DNA of 35,308 nt from an uncultured Clostridia bacterium (GCA_947627755.1 CANQXD010000017.1:1-35308); one strand, 5' to 3'. Numbered from the stretch's first letter, positions 8,583 through 16,903 are shown. Notes: generated from the sequence alone by a model not told the origin. Program-made: numbers and translations.

Positions 8583-8873
8583 GTACCATTGGGGACGTTT
8601 CCTTTTGGTATATCTGTCCCTTTTGGTACATTTATAATTGTAATAATGATAATATAAAATTTGAAAAAAGCGTATTGAAAGTGATTGAGCTTAGAAATTA
8701 TTAATAAATTTTGTGGAAAGAGTTCATTTTTAATGGAAGGGTGCCACAAAATTTATTTAGAATTTCTGCGATAAATCAGCTTGAATGAGCATTTTTGAAA
8801 ATTTTATATTATCAATATTACAAAAATATTCATTAGGGACAGATATACCAAAAGGAAACGTCCCCAATGGAAC
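8583..8873. repeat. roughly 290-bp foldback (MITE-like) element upstream of uvrA
   Basis: Positions 8586-8620 and 8836-8870 are perfect 35-bp inverted repeats. The two arms continue to align inward for about 75 more bases each, with mismatches and small gaps. They end in a 14-bp stem (AATAAATTTTGTGG with its complement) around a centre near 8715-8740. The whole element can fold into one long hairpin. It contains no convincing gene. The GGGGACG and CTGTCCC motifs resemble the 52-bp repeats at 107 and 14936. The left end supplies the G-run before the uvrA start. It is probably a non-autonomous mobile element or paired REP sequence. Confidence 0.8.
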
Positions 8874-8952
8874 ATATTTATTATACAACATTTTATATTC
8901 AAAAACAAGAGTTTGGTAAAAATTGTCTTTTTTTGTATTTTTTATATTTTTG

Positions 8953-8981
8953 TTTACATAGTACAAAATTTGTGATATAAT
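8953..8981 (+). promoter_or_regulatory. promoter of the two-gene plus-strand cassette
   Basis: TTTACA at 8953-8958, a 17-base spacer and TATAAT at 8976-8981, with an upstream TG. Between it and the first gene lies an inverted repeat, AAGAATC-6-GATTCTT at 9009-9028, which may be an operator or a 5' leader hairpin. Confidence 0.75.
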
Positions 8982-9008
8982 ATTTCCATATTAACTATAC
9001 ACTATAAT

Positions 9009-9028
9009 AAGAATCGAATTTGATTCTT
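9009..9028 (+). promoter_or_regulatory. inverted repeat in the leader of the plus-strand cassette
   Basis: AAGAATC and GATTCTT are separated by six bases, about 28 bases after the -10 box and 34 before the start codon. It is a possible repressor site or mRNA hairpin. Only the symmetry supports it. Confidence 0.4.
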
Positions 9029-9061
9029 TATTTAATTTTTCTATCATAGGAGGATAACATT

Positions 9062-9349
9062 ATGGCAATAGTAACAACAGTAGAAGAAAAATTGTATTCA
9101 GAGGCAGAGTTTGGTTTGTTTTTTGCCTATCAAAAAATTACAAAAACAAAGGCAAACGAACTTCGGACTAACGGGTTGCAAGTAGCAGATTGTAATGATT
9201 CAAGAAGTTTTCCAAGACTCCACTATATTTCGTGGAAGAATGCTAAAGTAGATTGCGAAGATATTTCTTCTTTAGATGAAAAATCTGATGAATATACTTT
9301 AGCACAAAAACTCTGGATTGTATCTATGAAAAATCAACCAAAAAATTGA
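9062..9349 (+). CDS. hypothetical 95-residue protein
   Basis: A soluble protein of 95 residues with no signal peptide or membrane segment. AGGAGG stands seven bases before the ATG. I do not recognise the family. The sequence has mixed charge, three aromatic patches (FGLFFAYQK, FPRLHYISWK, LWIVSMK) and two cysteines. It is first in a two-gene plus-strand unit with its own promoter, next to the foldback element and opposed to all neighbouring genes, which suggests acquisition by transfer. It contains one in-frame CGG (9164-9166, read as Arg in NELRTNG) in the context CTT CGG A, the same as two shift sites. A +1 shift here would give a stop after six codons, so the gene needs conventional decoding of CGG or is not functional in this host. 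Confidence 0.65.
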   Translation: MAIVTTVEEKLYSEAEFGLFFAYQKITKTKANELRTNGLQVADCNDSRSFPRLHYISWKNAKVDCEDISSLDEKSDEYTLAQKLWIVSMKNQPKN

Positions 9350-9404
9350 TAGAATTTTTTTATTTCTATCTGCTATGAAAACAAAATAATAGGAGGATAA
9401 CTTT

Positions 9405-10070
9405 ATGAAGGAAAATCGGAAAACATCTGGTAAAGTAGACAAATCAGCAAAGAAACTGGCAATTTTATCTGTGGCTTGTAGTTATGCTTTTATGTGTTTG
9501 CTTCTTACTATCTCTCACTTTAAATTTTTTAAATTGTATTTTAGTGTACCAGAAAATACAATATTAACTTTTTTAAGTGAATACGGATATCAGATTATCT
9601 CATTTATTATTTTTTCTTTTTTGTTTGTAGTAGGCTTTTATCATCTTTTTAAATGGTCCTCACAGAGTTCAATCTATTATAAGACTGCAGCAGATTTTAA
9701 CAAGGAACTGGTAGAAAAGAACTTATCTTTAGACCTTCCTAAAAAAGTCAACCTAACTCATTATAGTAAGTTCTTTATCACTTTTGACCAAAGTATGGAT
9801 ACTTTTTCTTTTTGGTGTCAATTATCTGAAGAAACTTGCTTTGATGTAGTTCAAAGAGCAAATCTGCTTGCTTACTTAGAGTTGATGGATAAGGTTGAGT
9901 ACGAAGCTGTTTTGAATTCGAATGACAACAACAGAATTGACATCTATCGTAAATTTCAGACAGATGAAGACACAATCTTTGATGATGTTCAAAAACGAGC
10001 ATTTCTTGGATACATTATCAAAAAGGCATTTACCACCTATTGCGAAATTGCAGAACCTAAAAATTCATAG
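9405..10070 (+). CDS. hypothetical membrane protein with two transmembrane segments
   Basis: 221 residues. The N-terminus is basic (MKENRKTSGKVDKSAKK). Two hydrophobic segments follow, at about residues 23-47 and 62-84. About 135 mostly hydrophilic residues then form a probable cytoplasmic domain. AGGAGG precedes the ATG in the same arrangement as the gene upstream, 55 bases away, so both are likely one transcript. I do not recognise the family. Codon 5 is CGG (9417-9419). Under the rule seen in the minus-strand genes, a shift here would end translation within about ten residues. That supports a foreign origin or makes this pair the exception to the rule. The gene ends before a strong shared terminator. 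Confidence 0.65.
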   Translation: MKENRKTSGKVDKSAKKLAILSVACSYAFMCLLLTISHFKFFKLYFSVPENTILTFLSEYGYQIISFIIFSFLFVVGFYHLFKWSSQSSIYYKTAADFNKELVEKNLSLDLPKKVNLTHYSKFFITFDQSMDTFSFWCQLSEETCFDVVQRANLLAYLELMDKVEYEAVLNSNDNNRIDIYRKFQTDEDTIFDDVQKRAFLGYIIKKAFTTYCEIAEPKNS

Positions 10071-10075
10071 TATTA

Positions 10076-10104
10076 AAGAACGAGCAGATTTTCTGCTCGT
10101 TCTT
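10076..10104. terminator. bidirectional terminator between convergent genes
   Basis: A perfect 13-bp stem (AAGAACGAGCAGA with TCTGCTCGTTCTT) and TTT loop lie five bases past the plus-strand stop at 10070 and 24 bases past the minus-strand cysE stop. Confidence 0.85.
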
Positions 10105-10127
10105 ACTATTTAAAAAATTATTTATCT

Positions 10128-10644
10128 CTATTTGCACTTTGTGCCTGGCACTCCTACTACAGTAGAGTTTTCTTCTATATCTTGTAATACCACTGAATTT
10201 GCCCCTATCTTTACATTATCTCCTATTTTAATTGGTCCGAAGAACCTTTGCCCCACACCCTACAATAACATTATTTCCTAAATCTGGGTGCCTTTTATTT
10301 TTATCTTTTCCTGTTCCTCCTAAAGTAACATTATGATAAATTGTACAATTGTCTCCAACAGTAGCAGTTTCTCCTATTACAATTCCCATTCCATGGTCTA
10401 TAAATAGTTTTCTTCCAATTTTTGCTCCAGGGTGAATTTCAATTCCTGTTAAAAATCTTGCTAGTTGAGAAACAAGTCGAGCTAAGAAAAATAATTGGCA
10501 CCTATACAAAAAATGTGCTATTCTATGCAATACTAAAGCGTGAAAACCCGGATATAAAAATACAACTTCTATTATACTTCTGCATGCAGGGTCTTTTTCT
10601 TTTATATTTTTAGCGTCTTCATATAGTTGTTTTAATACATTCAT
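10128..10644 (-). CDS. cysE: serine O-acetyltransferase, interrupted by a CGG +1 shift site
   Basis: The enzyme acetylates L-serine with acetyl-CoA, the first step of cysteine synthesis. Read across the shift it has about 171 residues, like short clostridial forms. [40 protein letters not shown] is the catalytic left-handed beta-helix with the active-site His-Asp region. [13 protein letters not shown] is the typical loop. At 10239 the zero frame reads GTT CTT CGG ACC AAT TAA and stops. Skipping the C restores [15 protein letters not shown] and the full C-terminus to GVPGTKCK and TAG at 10128. Gly136 is the shifted residue. The start is ATG at 10644, preceded by AGGTG; an in-frame GTG at 10653 overlaps that site. 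Confidence 0.88.
10237..10239 (-). other. CGG +1 shift site in the cysE-type gene
   Basis: The coding strand reads GTT CTT CGG ACC AAT TAA. Skipping the C gives V-L-G-P-I-K-I-G, the expected hexapeptide-repeat continuation for another 36 residues. Confidence 0.92.
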
Positions 10645-10670
10645 TTTTATCACCTATTATACTATATGAA

Positions 10671-10709
10671 AAAATGAAAGATTTGGGACGTGTCCAAATC
10701 TTTCATTTT
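10671..10709 (-). terminator. hairpin terminator of the MFS gene
   Basis: A 16-bp perfect stem (AAAATGAAAGATTTGG with its complement) and 7-base loop overlap the stop codon of the MFS gene. The core AAAGATTTGG-GACGYGTC is shared with the hairpin after glyQS at 12099-12135, so the two are probably copies of one palindromic repeat. Confidence 0.75.
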
Positions 10710-12012
10710 ATAGCATAATATCTTCTTTTTTATATTCTTCTGGTTTTAATCCAAATCTAGTTCTCATGTAATCTAATACTACAACCATAATAGCAAGGAA
10801 ACTTAATCCAGTTAATAGAAAAGTAATAGATGCACTATTATAATCTAATACAATTCCTCCTAAAATAGCAAGCACACTTGCAATAATAGCTCCAAAAAAT
10901 TCGTATGTAAATGTAACTTTATTTCTTTTTTCAGGCGAAGTAAAATTTTTAGTATATTTTGTTTCAAAAATATACCAATTTGAAGTACATATATTTTGTA
11001 TTGCGTACATTAGTAGCACAATAGGAATGATATAACTTCCTTGAAAATAAACTGAAATTATACCAACTACTAAGCAACTTGCAATATAAGTTAGAGAAAG
11101 AAATGATAATGTTCTGTTTTTAAATTTCTTTTCTATTTTATCTTTTAAAGATAATGATAAGCCTCCTATAAAGGTAATAATAGCAAAAATAATAGAAAAT
11201 TGTTCTGGTGTAATTTGTAAATCAGTTAGTAAGTCTCCTCGACATGTTCCGATAATTTCAATTAATCCTGTAAATACAGCACCAAAAATAATAAATGATT
11301 TCATTCGTTTAGATTTCAAAATAAATTTAATAGTTTGTTTCAAATCTACTTTATATTCTTGTAATATTGCTTTCATACCCTTTCTTTCTATTTCTGCACC
11401 TACTTGATAAATATCTTTAAATTTCAAAGAAATCAAGGTTGAAATAATAATAAAACTTAAGCAGACAATCATTGGAATATAGTTGTTAATTACAAATAAG
11501 TAACCTGCTAATAAAGAACATATTCCATCAAAAATATAATAGTATTTTCCACCTTTACTATCAAGTTTTGAAAATAGACCTTCTCCTCCTTTTGTAGATA
11601 CTGAATCATATAAAAGATTGGTTTCTGCTATTGTTTTCATATTGTAGCCAAGAGAAAAGATTAAATTGGCTATAATAATACTCCATACTCCTGGCAAAAA
11701 AATAAGTATTAGTATATATAAAACTTCAAATAAATTTCCTACAATAATACCTTTTCTTCTTCCTAAAAAATCGATTAAAGCTACTGCCGGTATGAACATC
11801 ACAACAATAAAAATTTGATATAAACCGCTAATCATTAAAACTTGAGAAGGTGTAATTTGTTTTGTTATAGTATAAAATAGAAATTCAATAGAATAAAAAC
11901 ATAATAAATCCCATGAAAACATTTTATAAATAGGATATAATTCTGCATTTTTTCTTTTTAATTTATTTAGTTCTTTTCTACTTTTTGTTTCTTTTGTTTC
12001 TTCTTTTACCAT
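10708..12012 (-). CDS. major facilitator superfamily transporter
   Basis: 434 residues with about twelve hydrophobic segments and a charged cytoplasmic N-terminus. DFLGRRKGIIVGN at about residues 82-94 is the MFS motif A loop between helices 2 and 3. A long charged loop (about residues 200-225) splits the protein into two six-helix halves, as usual for the family. The substrate cannot be inferred; drug efflux-type MFS proteins have similar lengths. It lies between glyQS upstream and cysE downstream, both on the same strand. Hairpins precede and follow it, so it is probably transcribed alone. Confidence 0.82.
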   Translation of the reverse strand: MVKEETKETKSRKELNKLKRKNAELYPIYKMFSWDLLCFYSIEFLFYTITKQITPSQVLMISGLYQIFIVVMFIPAVALIDFLGRRKGIIVGNLFEVLYILILIFLPGVWSIIIANLIFSLGYNMKTIAETNLLYDSVSTKGGEGLFSKLDSKGGKYYYIFDGICSLLAGYLFVINNYIPMIVCLSFIIISTLISLKFKDIYQVGAEIERKGMKAILQEYKVDLKQTIKFILKSKRMKSFIIFGAVFTGLIEIIGTCRGDLLTDLQITPEQFSIIFAIITFIGGLSLSLKDKIEKKFKNRTLSFLSLTYIASCLVVGIISVYFQGSYIIPIVLLMYAIQNICTSNWYIFETKYTKNFTSPEKRNKVTFTYEFFGAIIASVLAILGGIVLDYNSASITFLLTGLSFLAIMVVVLDYMRTRFGLKPEEYKKEDIML

Positions 12013-12098
12013 TTTGTTTTTCCTTTTTTACTTTTTTCATTTTTTTATTTTATAAATTAAGGTAAAAATTATTTTAATTAAAAAACTAATTTTTTATG

Positions 12099-12135
12099 TT
12101 TGGAAAGATTTAGACGCGTCCCAAATCTTTCCAAA
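12099..12135 (-). terminator. hairpin terminator of glyQS
   Basis: A 13-bp stem (TTTGGAAAGATTT with AAATCTTTCCAAA) around a loop containing palindromic GACGCGTC. It starts six bases past the glyQS stop. It is related to the hairpin at 10671-10709. Confidence 0.75.
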
Positions 12136-12140
12136 TTTTT

Positions 12141-13529
12141 TTAAAATTCCATTTTTTCTTCTAGCCAAGAGGTTAAGTCTTCTATTTTTACTCTTACTTG
12201 TTCCATAGTATCTCTATCTCTTATTGTTACTGATTCATCTTCTAATGTGTCAAAGTCAATCGTTACACAATAAGGTGTTCCAATTTCATCTTCTCTTCTA
12301 TAACGTTTTCCAATAGAACCTGCTTCGTCATAATCACACATAAATTTCTTAGATAACTTAGTATAAACTTCGTCAGCTTTTTCGCTTAATTTTTTAGAAA
12401 GTGGAAGAACTGCTACTTTATATGGTGCTAAGGCTGGATGTAAATGTAACACAATTCTTGTATCTCCTTCTGCGATTTCTTGTTCTTCATAAGCATTGCA
12501 AAGCATTGCTAAGAAGATTCTATCTACTCCAACTGCTGGCTCTACACAATAAGGAACATATCTTTCGTTGGTTTCTGGATCTAAATAGGATAAGTCTTCA
12601 TTAGAAGCTTCAATATGTCTTGATAAATCGTAGTCTGTTCTATCTGCAATACCCCATAATTCTCCCCATCCAAATGGAAATAAAAATTCAATATCTGTTG
12701 TTCCTTTACTATAGAAAGAAAGTTCTTCTTTTGAATGTTCTCTTAACCTTAAATTTTCTTCTTTTATTCCCAAACTTACAAGCCAATTTTTGCAGAAGTT
12801 TTTCCAATATTCATACCATTCTAAGTCTGTTCCTGGTTTGCAGAAGAATTCTAGTTCCATTTGTTCAAATTCTCTCGTTCTAAATATAAAGTTACCAGGG
12901 GTAATTTCATTTCTAAAAGAACGTCCCATTTGACCAATTCCCATTGGCATTCTTCTTCTAGTCGTACGAAGCACATTTTTGAAATCTACAAACATACCTT
13001 GGGCTGTTTCTGGTCTTAAATATACTTCTGATTTTGCATCTTCGGTAACTCCCATAAAAGTTTTAAACATTAAATTGAATTTTCTAATTTCTGTAAAATC
13101 TTGTTTTCCACAATTTGGACAAGGAATGTTGTTTTCTTTAATGTATTCTACTAATTGCTCATTGCTCCAACCATCTAAGCCAGAAATTTCTTTTCCGTTT
13201 TGAAAGCCCCATTCTTCTATTAGCTTATCTGCTCTATGTCTTGTTTTACATGCTTTACAGTCAATTAAAGGATCTGAAAAACCTCCTACGTGACCTGTAG
13301 TTACCCAAACTTGTGGATTCATTATAATAGCTGCATCAATTCCAACATTATATTTATTTTCGGTAATAAATTTTTTCCACCAAGCATCTTTAATATTCTT
13401 TTTTAATTCTGCTCCAATTGGTCCATAATCCCAAGAATTTGCTAAGCCTCCATAAATTTCGGAGCCTGGGTAAACAAAACCTCTATTTTTACATAAAGAA
13501 ACTAATTTTTCCATTGTTAATTCTGACAT
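12141..13529 (-). CDS. glyQS: glycyl-tRNA synthetase, alpha2 type
   Basis: 462 residues, the usual size of the homodimeric class II glycyl-tRNA synthetase of Gram-positive bacteria. It charges tRNA-Gly with glycine in the cytoplasm. The N-terminus [21 protein letters not shown] is the family signature. CKACKTRH and CPNCGKQDF form a zinc-binding insertion. Motif 2 is [22 protein letters not shown] and motif 3 is [15 protein letters not shown]. The C-terminal anticodon-binding domain starts near [22 protein letters not shown] precedes the ATG. It is of special interest because each +1 site in the window resumes on a glycine codon. The enzyme itself looks ordinary and has no in-frame CGG. Confidence 0.96.
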   Translation of the reverse strand: MSELTMEKLVSLCKNRGFVYPGSEIYGGLANSWDYGPIGAELKKNIKDAWWKKFITENKYNVGIDAAIIMNPQVWVTTGHVGGFSDPLIDCKACKTRHRADKLIEEWGFQNGKEISGLDGWSNEQLVEYIKENNIPCPNCGKQDFTEIRKFNLMFKTFMGVTEDAKSEVYLRPETAQGMFVDFKNVLRTTRRRMPMGIGQMGRSFRNEITPGNFIFRTREFEQMELEFFCKPGTDLEWYEYWKNFCKNWLVSLGIKEENLRLREHSKEELSFYSKGTTDIEFLFPFGWGELWGIADRTDYDLSRHIEASNEDLSYLDPETNERYVPYCVEPAVGVDRIFLAMLCNAYEEQEIAEGDTRIVLHLHPALAPYKVAVLPLSKKLSEKADEVYTKLSKKFMCDYDEAGSIGKRYRREDEIGTPYCVTIDFDTLEDESVTIRDRDTMEQVRVKIEDLTSWLEEKMEF

Positions 13530-13638
13530 TTTACTTTTCTCCTTTTTTCTGGTTTCAAAATAAAATTATTTTGTTTTATTTTTTATTTTAAATCTTTATT
13601 TTTCTATATTTTTGAATTTTTATTTTTAATTCTTTATT

Positions 13639-14313
13639 CTAATTTCTTGGTCCAACATATAACATACCAGCTAATTTTGAAATTGGCATAGATTGTAAGT
13701 AAACTGTTCCTGGCCCTTCTACTGTTGTTAAAAATAGACCTTCTCCTCCAAATACAATATTCTTAAGTCCTGGAACTGTTGTAATATCTAGTTTCACAGA
13801 AGATGTCATAGCAGCTACATAACCATTATCTACTTTTAATTTTTCTCCTGCTTCTAATTCTTTCTTTATAACTTCTCCATCTATCTCAAGATATACTTTT
13901 CCTGGTCCTGTAATTTTTTGCATAATGAAACCTTCACCACCAAAGAAGCCTGCTCCTAATTTTTTTCTAAAATGCATAGCAATATCTACTGTGCTTTCTG
14001 CACATAAGAAAGCCCTTTTTTGAGCAATAATTGTTTCTCCTTCTGCTAAATCAAATTCTAATACTTTTCCAGGAAAAGAAGATGAAAATGCAATTTCTAC
14101 ATCATCCTTTTCTGCTGTATAGATGTTCATAAATAAAGATTCCCCTGCTAAGGCTCTACCAAGTCCCTTCATAATACCACCATTAGTTGATGTTGTCATT
14201 TTGATGCCTTCGTCCATCCAACTCATTCCACCTGTTTCTGTTACAATACTTTCCCCTTTTTTCAATTTACATGTTACTACTGGTAAAGAATCCCCTAATA
14301 TTTTTGCTTCCAT
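13639..14313 (-). CDS. AIM24 / TIGR00266 family protein
   Basis: 224 residues, almost entirely beta-strand in pattern. GLGRALAGESLFMNIYTAE, SSSFPGKVLEFDLAEGETIIAQKRAFLC and GGEGFIMQKITGPGKVYLE are the hallmark segments of this family. It forms a three-fold beta-prism like mitochondrial AIM24 and bacterial YdjI-type proteins. The biochemical role is unknown; a membrane-stress association has been suggested for some members. There is no signal peptide or membrane segment. AAAGGGGAAA precedes the ATG. Upstream lies about 620 bases of non-coding DNA. Confidence 0.88.
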   Translation of the reverse strand: MEAKILGDSLPVVTCKLKKGESIVTETGGMSWMDEGIKMTTSTNGGIMKGLGRALAGESLFMNIYTAEKDDVEIAFSSSFPGKVLEFDLAEGETIIAQKRAFLCAESTVDIAMHFRKKLGAGFFGGEGFIMQKITGPGKVYLEIDGEVIKKELEAGEKLKVDNGYVAAMTSSVKLDITTVPGLKNIVFGGEGLFLTTVEGPGTVYLQSMPISKLAGMLYVGPRN

Positions 14314-14472
14314 AGTTTCCCCTTTCTTTTTATAAAACTTATTTTATAAATTTTTATTTTATAATTTTTCACTATGATTTGTTAGTTTTGATAAAATATT
14401 TTCAAAATCATTCTTATTATATAGCAATATTGTGAAAAAGTAAACTATTTTTGTGGATAATTCTATTAGGTG

Positions 14473-14568
14473 TTATATTACAAATTTATTACAAAGATGA
14501 TAAAAAATAAGTATTTTTGACCAGATTTTTATACAAAATGGATACTTATATTACAATTTTATTACAAA
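14473..14568. repeat. imperfect 23-bp direct repeat pair
   Basis: TTATATTACAA followed by TTTATTACAAA occurs at 14473-14495 and 14546-14568 with one mismatch and a period of 73 bases. The role is unknown. Confidence 0.6.
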
Positions 14569-14803
14569 AACTATTGACTTTCTTATAAATATTTCAAAAT
14601 TATTTCAAAAATATTTCATTTATTTTGCATTATGTTACTGATTTTTATTTTATTAGTTTTCACATAAAAATGTGGAAAATGTGGATAACTTTGTTGATAA
14701 CCAATTAACAAGCATTTCAGGTTTTACTTTTTACACAATTATTTTTTTTGATATTCTTTATGAAAACTTTAATTATTGTTACCAATTTTATGATTACTAC
14801 AAG

Positions 14804-14849
14804 TGATACATTAGAAACGTTTTTGTATCAATGATACATTGGATACGTT
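14804..14849. repeat. 18-bp direct repeat with nested palindrome
   Basis: TGATACATT-RGAWACGTT occurs twice with a 28-base period, and TGTATCA/TGATACA forms an inverted repeat across the junction. This arrangement would suit binding of a dimeric regulator. The nearest downstream minus-strand gene is the AIM24-family gene. Confidence 0.5.
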
Positions 14850-14935
14850 CCCTTTTATATCATTTGTACTAAATATCTATAATATGTTTGTAATTGCATA
14901 AAAGAAGAACTTTCTAAATATATAAAAAATAAGGA

Positions 14936-14987
14936 GGGGTGTCCCCAGCGTTCCATTTTGGAACGAAAAGGGGCGTCCCTCCTGTTC
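14936..14987. repeat. 52-bp hairpin repeat, copy 2
   Basis: It differs from the copy at 107-158 at only two positions and has the same orientation. Its last base is the last base of the galE stop codon. It can form the same two-part hairpin. Confidence 0.85.
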
Positions 14988-15994
14988 TACTTATTGTTTT
15001 TTATAAAATTCCATGAGTCTTTGCACATATCTTCTAATGTTTTTTCTGCTTTCCAACCTAATTCTTTTTCTGCTTTTTCTGGGTTAGAATAACAAGTTGC
15101 AATGTCTCCTTCTCTTCTTGGTGCTATTTTATATGCAACTTTTTTGCCTGTTGCTTTTTCAAACGCTTTTACCATATCCAAAACGCTGTAACCTGTTCCT
15201 GTTCCTAAATTGTAGATAAATAGTCCTTGTTTTTCTTTGTTTAGTTTTTCTAATGCTTTTAAATGACCTTTTGCTAAATCTACTACATGAATATAATCTC
15301 TTACTCCTGTTCCGTCTGGTGTTGGGTAGTCGTTTCCAAAAACAGATAATTCTGGCAATATGCCTGCTGCTACTCTAACGATATATGGCATTAAATTATT
15401 TGGAATTCCTTGTGGTTCTTCTCCAATTAGTCCACTTTCATGAGCTCCTACTGGGTTAAAATAGCGTAAAATTGCTATATCCCATGTTGGATCTGATTGA
15501 TACAAGTCTTTTAAGATTTGTTCAATATATAATTTTGTGGTTCCATAAGGATTAGTTGTTCCACCTATTTTACAATCTTCGGTTAGAGGTATTCTTTCTG
15601 GCTCTCCATATACAGTTGCAGAAGAACTAAATACAAATTTTTTAACATTATATTTTCGCATTGTTTCTAATAAAACAAGTGCTCCGGAAATATTATTGGT
15701 GTAATATTCTAATGGCTTTTTGACTGATTCTCCTACTGCTTTAAATCCTGCAAAATTTAATACACTATCGATGCTTGGATTTTCTTCAAATACTTTTTCT
15801 AAAGCGATTCTATCTAAATAGTCTATTTCATAAAATTTAAAATCTTTTCCTGTTATATTTTTTATAGCTTCTAATGCTTGTGGCTTACTATTCGAAAAAT
15901 TATCTATAATAATTACATCCTCGTTTGCATTTAATAATTCAATGACTGTGTGGCTTCCTATATAACCTGCACCACCTGTTACTAATATTGACAT
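14987..15994 (-). CDS. galE: UDP-glucose 4-epimerase
   Basis: 335 residues, the standard GalE length. It interconverts UDP-glucose and UDP-galactose (or the N-acetyl forms) with bound [13 protein letters not shown] at residues 6-15 is the NAD-binding glycine motif. SSSATVYG at about 123-130 holds the catalytic Ser/Thr. NPYGTTK at 148-154 holds the catalytic Tyr150 and Lys154. The C-terminal [27 protein letters not shown] region binds the nucleotide sugar. AAGGAGG precedes the ATG. It is likely to supply UDP-galactose to the glycan genes further along the window. Confidence 0.96.
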   Translation of the reverse strand: MSILVTGGAGYIGSHTVIELLNANEDVIIIDNFSNSKPQALEAIKNITGKDFKFYEIDYLDRIALEKVFEENPSIDSVLNFAGFKAVGESVKKPLEYYTNNISGALVLLETMRKYNVKKFVFSSSATVYGEPERIPLTEDCKIGGTTNPYGTTKLYIEQILKDLYQSDPTWDIAILRYFNPVGAHESGLIGEEPQGIPNNLMPYIVRVAAGILPELSVFGNDYPTPDGTGVRDYIHVVDLAKGHLKALEKLNKEKQGLFIYNLGTGTGYSVLDMVKAFEKATGKKVAYKIAPRREGDIATCYSNPEKAEKELGWKAEKTLEDMCKDSWNFIKNNK

Positions 15995-16105
15995 TTTGAT
16001 TTCCTCCTTGTTTATATTTTATAATTGTCTAGTCTTTAAGAATGAAAAATTTATTATTTTATATCTTTTTTAAATTAAAAATTTATATAACTTTTTTATT
16101 AAAAT

Positions 16106-16669
16106 TTACTTTTTATATAAATTTTGATATATTTTATAATCTCTTACTATTTTTCTAACATAATTGTTTGTTTCTTTATAAGGAATATTTTCTAGGTCAG
16201 AACCATCTTTTTTAATAATTCCTTGTTCAATCCATTTATCTACATTTCCCATACCTGCATTATAGGCTGCAAGTGCCAAATATGAATTACCTTCATAATG
16301 TTTTAAAAGGAAAGCATAATATTTAGTTCCTATTTTAATATTTTTTTCTGGATTATATAAAGCCTCTTTTACAACTACTTCCTCTCCTATTTCATTTGCC
16401 ATTTCAATAGCAGTTGATTCCATAAGTTGCATAAGTCCTATTGCTCCACTTTTTGACTGAATATTACGATGGAAATTACTTTCTACTTTAATAATTGCAA
16501 AAATCAAATATGGATCTATATCATTTTCTTGTGCACAAGAATAAACATATTCACTATATTCTAATTTATATATTTTTTTCATAAACCAATTTTGTGGTTT
16601 GAAAATAAATATAACAATAATAAGGAAAAGTAACACAGCTACTACAATTATGCCTTTTTTCTTTTTCAA
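16106..16669 (-). CDS. membrane-anchored lytic transglycosylase, Slt type
   Basis: 187 residues. A basic start and one hydrophobic segment (about residues 6-23) anchor or export the protein. A compact SLT domain then fills residues 35-187. The catalytic Glu is in IIKVESNF (Glu63), followed by SGAIGLMQLM and AAYNAGMGNVDKW, the standard family 1 motifs. It cleaves peptidoglycan glycan strands to 1,6-anhydromuramic products. The start is TTG with AAGGAGAG eight bases upstream. It follows polA and the 157-bp palindrome on the same strand. Confidence 0.9.
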   Translation of the reverse strand: MKKKKGIIVVAVLLFLIIVIFIFKPQNWFMKKIYKLEYSEYVYSCAQENDIDPYLIFAIIKVESNFHRNIQSKSGAIGLMQLMESTAIEMANEIGEEVVVKEALYNPEKNIKIGTKYYAFLLKHYEGNSYLALAAYNAGMGNVDKWIEQGIIKKDGSDLENIPYKETNNYVRKIVRDYKIYQNLYKK

Positions 16670-16720
16670 ATTAATTTCTCTCCTTTTTATTTTTTTCTTC
16701 TTTTGTAATTAATCATTTTA

Positions 16721-16877
16721 ACTTACAATAAATATTATTAATTTTGAATAAATCGCGTAGCGACCAAACGTAGCGCAAGCGAAGTGCGATTGGAGCAACC
16801 TTTCATATTATTTAATATAAAAAAGAAAGGTTGCGACAACAAGATTTATGAAAAATTAGATAATATTTGTTGTAAGT
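16721..16877. repeat. 157-bp imperfect palindrome (MITE-like)
   Basis: The outer arms align as CTTACAAYAAATATTAT followed by AATTTT. The inner arms GCAACCTTTC (16795-16804) and GAAAGGTTGC (16825-16834) pair perfectly. One arm carries a GC-richer block (GCGTAGCGACC, AACGTAGCGCAAGCG) that stands out from the AT-rich surroundings. There is no gene inside. It lies between polA and the transglycosylase gene and may be a small mobile element or an RNA hairpin. Confidence 0.7.
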
Positions 16878-16903
16878 TTATAAAATGATACTAATTAAAA
16901 ATT

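Larger units (their letters stand above)
14314..14935. other. non-coding, repeat-rich AT stretch with DnaA-box-like motifs
   Basis: No gene is supported in these 620 bases. TGTGGATAA, the reverse complement of the DnaA box TTATCCACA, occurs at 14452 and 14680. Near-matches TGTGGAAAA (14671) and TGTTGATAA (14692) flank the second one. A 23-bp direct repeat with one mismatch lies at 14473-14495 and 14546-14568. An 18-bp direct repeat with two mismatches lies at 14804-14821 and 14832-14849, and the second copy forms the palindrome TGTATCA-TGATACA at 14825-14838. There is no dnaA or dnaN nearby and no strand switch, so an origin is not established. Confidence 0.45.

Noticed and set aside
8621..8966. 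Short minus-strand ORFs upstream of uvrA
   Set aside because: They arise from the foldback arms, lack ribosome sites and resemble no protein.
14452..14700. Chromosomal replication origin
   Set aside because: DnaA-box-like motifs are present, but there is no dnaA, dnaN, rpmH or strand switch nearby. Kept only as a motif cluster.
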